In this document: positions 60,896-64,000 of the stretch, piece by piece | How the letters are laid out: each line of letters opens with the position of its first letter | How positions within the stretch are numbered: the first letter of the stretch is position 1 | Source: Pomphorhynchus laevis | Lineage: Eukaryota > Acanthocephala > Palaeacanthocephala > Echinorhynchida > Pomphorhynchidae | NCBI GenBank assembly: GCA_012934845.2 | Contig: WNNJ02000273.1 | Location: 62,001-126,000, forward strand | Length of the DNA stretch: 64,000 nt | Reading direction: 5' to 3' | Notes under the pieces: model-generated | What the model was told of the DNA's origin: nothing | The model's database searches: none | Seen by the model: only the letters and a program-made list of their open reading frames with translations | Translations under genes and position numbers: made by a program

Positions 60896-62207
60896 GTTTG
60901 ATTCTGAACTTATGTCTATCATTAATAAACTTCTGACTAGTCGACTCCGACGCTCTCAGCGCTTGCGCCATGCTACCTGTTTCGATTCTGACTGTAGTCT
61001 TTCTAAGCGTCGACTCCGTCACTCTTTTCGTGTGTATAATCGCTTTCTTAAACGTTCTCCCAACTCACTCCCTCCAAATCTCCGTGATTCCTACTTTTCT
61101 CTACGCCGTTCACATCTTATTCTTATACGTACTAAACGTACTATCTTTTGGCGAAATCAACTCGAGTCATCTTCCAACTCTAAATCTCATTGGAAAATCT
61201 TAAACTCAATTCTTTCACGATCATCTACCCCTTGTAATATAAATCCTGATGAATTTTCTTCTTATCTACAAACTAAGCTATCTAATTTACTTTCCCTACT
61301 ACCCGTGGCCCCCTTGTACCCACTCTTCTCTTTAAATACTTCCCTCCCAGAACTATTCCACCTTCTTCCCGTTTCGTCTGATGAAGTTTCTTCGGTTCTG
61401 CTGTCATTACCTAATAAAACCTCTCCTTCTGACCCAATTCCAACTCACTTGCTTAAAAATATCTGCTCCTCTATCTCACCCTTCCTAACCACATTGTTCA
61501 ACTCGTCCATCCGTAGCCGTACATTTCCTTCCATCTGGAAATGCGCCACTGTTCGTCCTCTCATCAAAAAGCAATCTCTCGACTCCTCACTACCATCTTC
61601 GTACCGTCGATTTTCACTTCTCCCAACCCTCTCTAAACTCCTCGAGCGTCTCGTTCTCAAGCAAGTTAATACATATCTCTTTTCCTCTAACTTGTTTCCT
61701 CCCTTCCAAGCCGCTTTTCGCTCTAATCACTCTACTGAAATTGCCTGTCTTAAAGTTTATAATGACTTACTCATCTCGCGCGATTATAAATTATGTAGTG
61801 TCATAGTTTCTCTTGATATATCGTCTGCTTTTGACATCGTCGATTACTCGATTCTTCTACATCGCCTTCGTCATGATTATGGCTTCTCTTTACCCACTGT
61901 ATCATGGTTTTCTTCATATCTGTCAAACCGTACATTTCGCGTCTGTTCTAACTCTTCTCTCTCCCATCCTTCATCCATCCCGACCGGTGTTCCACAAGGC
62001 TCCGTATTAGGCCCTATGCTTTTCTCTCTTCTTCTCGGTGACTTGTCTTCAATTTCTCATAAATTTAACTTCCATGTTATGCAATATGCTGATGACATTC
62101 TCATCTATGCTCATGCACCTGTTTATCGTATTCACGATCTTAGTGTTTCCGCTTCGGACTGTCTTGTCTCAATTTCCAATCATCTTTCTCCCTTCGCATT
62201 TCTTTAA
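60896..62207 (+). pseudogene. LINE A3 RT, fingers and palm, 437 codons open
   Basis: The most intact RT palm of the window: SRLRRSQRLRHATCFDSDC, SLPNKTSPSDPIPTHLLKN, TVRPLIKKQSLDSSLPSSYR, SLLPTLSKLLERLVLKQVN, FRSNHSTEIACLKVYND, SLDISSAFDIVDYSILLHRL, GVPQGSVLGPMLFSLLLGDL and MQYADDILIYAHAPVYRIHD, all in one frame. The open frame begins upstream at 60786 in gag-fossil sequence. A one-base loss at about 62190 (CTCCCTTCG for CTTCCCTTCG) ends it just after YADD. Confidence 0.9.
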
Positions 62208-62227
62208 ATCCTGATAAATCTAAAATT

Positions 62228-62926
62228 ATGTGGATCCTACCTCGAAGCTTCGGCGTAGAACCTCCTTCCGTATCTATAAATTCTACAATTCTTCCTATCG
62301 TTGATAATCTCGTTTTCCTAGGCTTTCATTTCGACAACCGACTTTCACTTAAACCTTTCGTTAGTGATAAAGTACGCTTATCTACCTTGATACTCCGCAA
62401 TCTCCGTCAAGTTTGTAGATTGATCCATTTCCCTTGTATGACTCTCATATCTTCTCTTCTTTTCTTAAGACTTGATTACTGTCTTAGTCTATTTTCCAAC
62501 TCACCTAAATCCACTCTTCTTCCTTTACAACGCATCATCAACGCTGCCGTCCGAGTTCTCCTCCGTCTTCGTCGTTTTGATCATACATCCCACTATCTTG
62601 TTTCTCTTGATTGGCCTACCATTTATTGTCGTGTTCAAATTCGTCTTCTTATCATTGCTCTTCGCCTTATAACTTCTCATAACCCTTCATTTCTCAACCT
62701 TCCTTTTCTCGACAATTCTCGTACTGTGTATTGTGCTCTGCGTTCCCGTAATTCCCTTCTTATTACATGTCCCAATCTACTCTACCTCTTTTGGCTTCCG
62801 CTCCTTCGTTATGGCTGCTCCTCTCTTGTGGAATCAACTGCCTATTCAGATCCGCAAATCAACATATATGCCGTACTTCAAACGCCAAATCCAATTTTAT
62901 TTCAACAATTAACTAATTACCTGTGA
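62228..62926 (+). pseudogene. LINE A3 RT thumb and C-terminal region
   Basis: MWILPRSFGVEPPSVSINST, LVFLGFHFDNRLSLKPFV, LLRLRRFDHTSHYLVSLDWP, FLNLPFLDNSRTVYCALRSR. An extra base at about 62761 (CTTATTACATG; A2 has CTTTTACATG) shifts the last 50 residues (AAPL.WNQLPIQIRKS). The two lesions are private to A3. Confidence 0.88.
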
Positions 62927-63014
62927 CCTTTGATGTTCTTTTTTTGTTTGTTAGTCGTCATGTAAGCGTGCATTTTGCACGCATTTGCCACGTTAAATAA
63001 ATTATTGTATTTTA

Positions 63015-63760
63015 TTTCCTTAAAGTAAGCGCTTTACTCTTCCAGTATCTATACTTTGGATCTTGCCTATCCGACTATTTTCTTGTTATCTTCTCTCTTC
63101 CTAATCTACAAACTTATTTCTCTGCTGTACTTATTATCAGTCGACAGTGGAAACGTCTCGATATCCCTCTATTCAGTTATCTACAAATTATCTCTCCTGA
63201 TATGCCATCGGCTTTCACTCTCCAACGTCCGGACTATCTGTCTAATCTCTTTGATTCTAAACTCTCTTCTATACTCCACAATATTCTTGCTTTTTAAATT
63301 GTCCCGACATCACTTAACGCGTTACTATTTGCTCCCTCCCTTTACCTTTCATATCCGTAACTTCAACTCGTACACCTACCTAAAACTCTTTTCATATGAT
63401 TCTTCACAACTTTCTTCTCTAATCGTAAGATCCAACTATACTGGCCTCCTTGATATTCCAAGATACTTTACAACTTTGGACTTTGTTCATACAATGTAAG
63501 TATTCCACGGGCATATAATTCTATCCCTTAAATCATCCGACCTTCTCACTCTCTTCGTATCTTTAATAAACTAATACAGTATAATCTTATCTCAATTGAT
63601 CACCCTGATTATACTCCAAATTAATTATATAATTCCTTGTGTATTTGTGTATCCTTTTTTAGCAAAGTCTCATAATGCAAAATTTGTTCTGTATTTGAAC
63701 AAATTTCCAGTTTTTTATCTGTCGAACTTGTAGTGGACTCGCAAAATGATTATTTTACCT
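63015..63760 (+). mobile_element. LINE H copy 3, endonuclease end and linker, then 3' UTR
   Basis: DPGLSDYF-like endonuclease end (63055-63090), SRQWKRLDIPLFSYLQIISP (about 63145-63205), the LKLFSYDSSQLSSLIVRSNY linker, then at about 63640 a jump to the 3' region shared with H2 (TCATAATGCAAAATTTG). The whole RT is missing. Degenerate. Confidence 0.7.
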
Positions 63761-64000
63761 TCAAATCAGATCAGATAACTGAATCTACGTATTTTATCCT
63801 TAGAGAAAATAAATAATTATATCAACGAGATATATTAATATTTAAAATTGCCTAAAATTATTTAAATGTATAAAAAATATTGCTTTCACATAAAAATAGT
63901 CGTATCAAGAATACAGTGTTAGTATTTCTGAAAGAGGTTATGTTACCGAGAAAACAAAGTCCACATAATTGCGTTATTATTGGTAGATACAGCAAAGTCA
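63761..64000. other. AT-rich end of window with an F-terminus-like word
   Basis: TCAGATAACTGAATCTACGT at 63767-63788 resembles the minus-oriented F terminus (TCAGCTAACTGAGTCTACGT). Otherwise nothing recognised. Confidence 0.5.

Larger units (their letters stand above)
60896..63010 (+). mobile_element. LINE A copy 3, 5'-truncated
   Basis: Starts in the ORF2 linker (FDSELMSIINKLL) and reaches the 3' stem-loop (62966-62982) and CACGTTAAATAAATTATTG. Very close to A2 over the shared 2.1 kb, so both come from one recently active subfamily. Inserted into the gag fossil. Confidence 0.9.

Noticed and set aside
1-64000. CRISPR array, operon or prokaryotic defence system
   Set aside because: No regularly spaced identical repeats with unique spacers, and no bacterial gene arrangement. 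All coding sequence is eukaryotic transposon-derived.

Overview
The window is a eukaryotic repeat field with no recognisable host gene. Gene density, (A+T)-rich spacers, several families of non-LTR retrotransposons (LINEs), a Penelope-like reverse transcriptase (RT) family and small Ty3/Gypsy fossils all point to an invertebrate animal. I cannot place the species from sequence alone. I use private letters for the families: A and B (two related CR1/L2-type LINEs, Jockey superfamily sense), C and D (CR1/Jockey-type LINEs with a different RT), E (RT followed by a CCHC and restriction-enzyme-like nuclease region), F (YIDD-type RT, Penelope-like), H (a third, older relative of A and B), J (another LINE RT) and one RTE-clade LINE.

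Layout. 1-6.0 kb: B fragment, LINE C1, then a spacer and chimeric LINE B1; most of this (1129-6013) is duplicated at 22.8-29.6 kb. 6.0-10.8 kb: the best-preserved element, LINE A1 on the minus strand, with ORF1, an overlapping endonuclease start and a 761-codon RT frame. 10.8-13.4 kb: plain DNA, a dispersed repeat and a Ty3/Gypsy gag fossil. 13.4-20.4 kb: LINE B copies, including a nearly perfect inverted duplication of about 1.95 kb. 18.2-22.3 kb: E fragments in opposite orientations. 22.6-30.5 kb: second copy of the segmental duplication (C2, D, B2). 31-36.6 kb: E3, J and B 3' ends. 37-42 kb: C3 and LINE A2. 42.4-44.2 kb: a tandem repeat holding a 1.3-kb LTR element. 44.4-55.3 kb: a cluster of F copies in both orientations, invaded by LINE B3. 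55.3-58.3 kb: a GC-rich RTE element. 58.3-64 kb: H fragments, a second gag fossil and LINE A3.

How the parts relate. A and B encode an ORF1 with an N-terminal cysteine finger, a low-complexity linker and a conserved C-terminal RNA-binding-like block, followed by ORF2 with AP endonuclease and RT. Their transcripts end in a short stem-loop followed by (T)TAAATAAA. The same fold, with different paired bases, ends family H. This covarying 3' structure across three LINE families is the most convincing functional signal in the window. The most unusual architecture is a LINE B lineage in which 141 bp of its own RT gene has been copied between ORF1 and the endonuclease.
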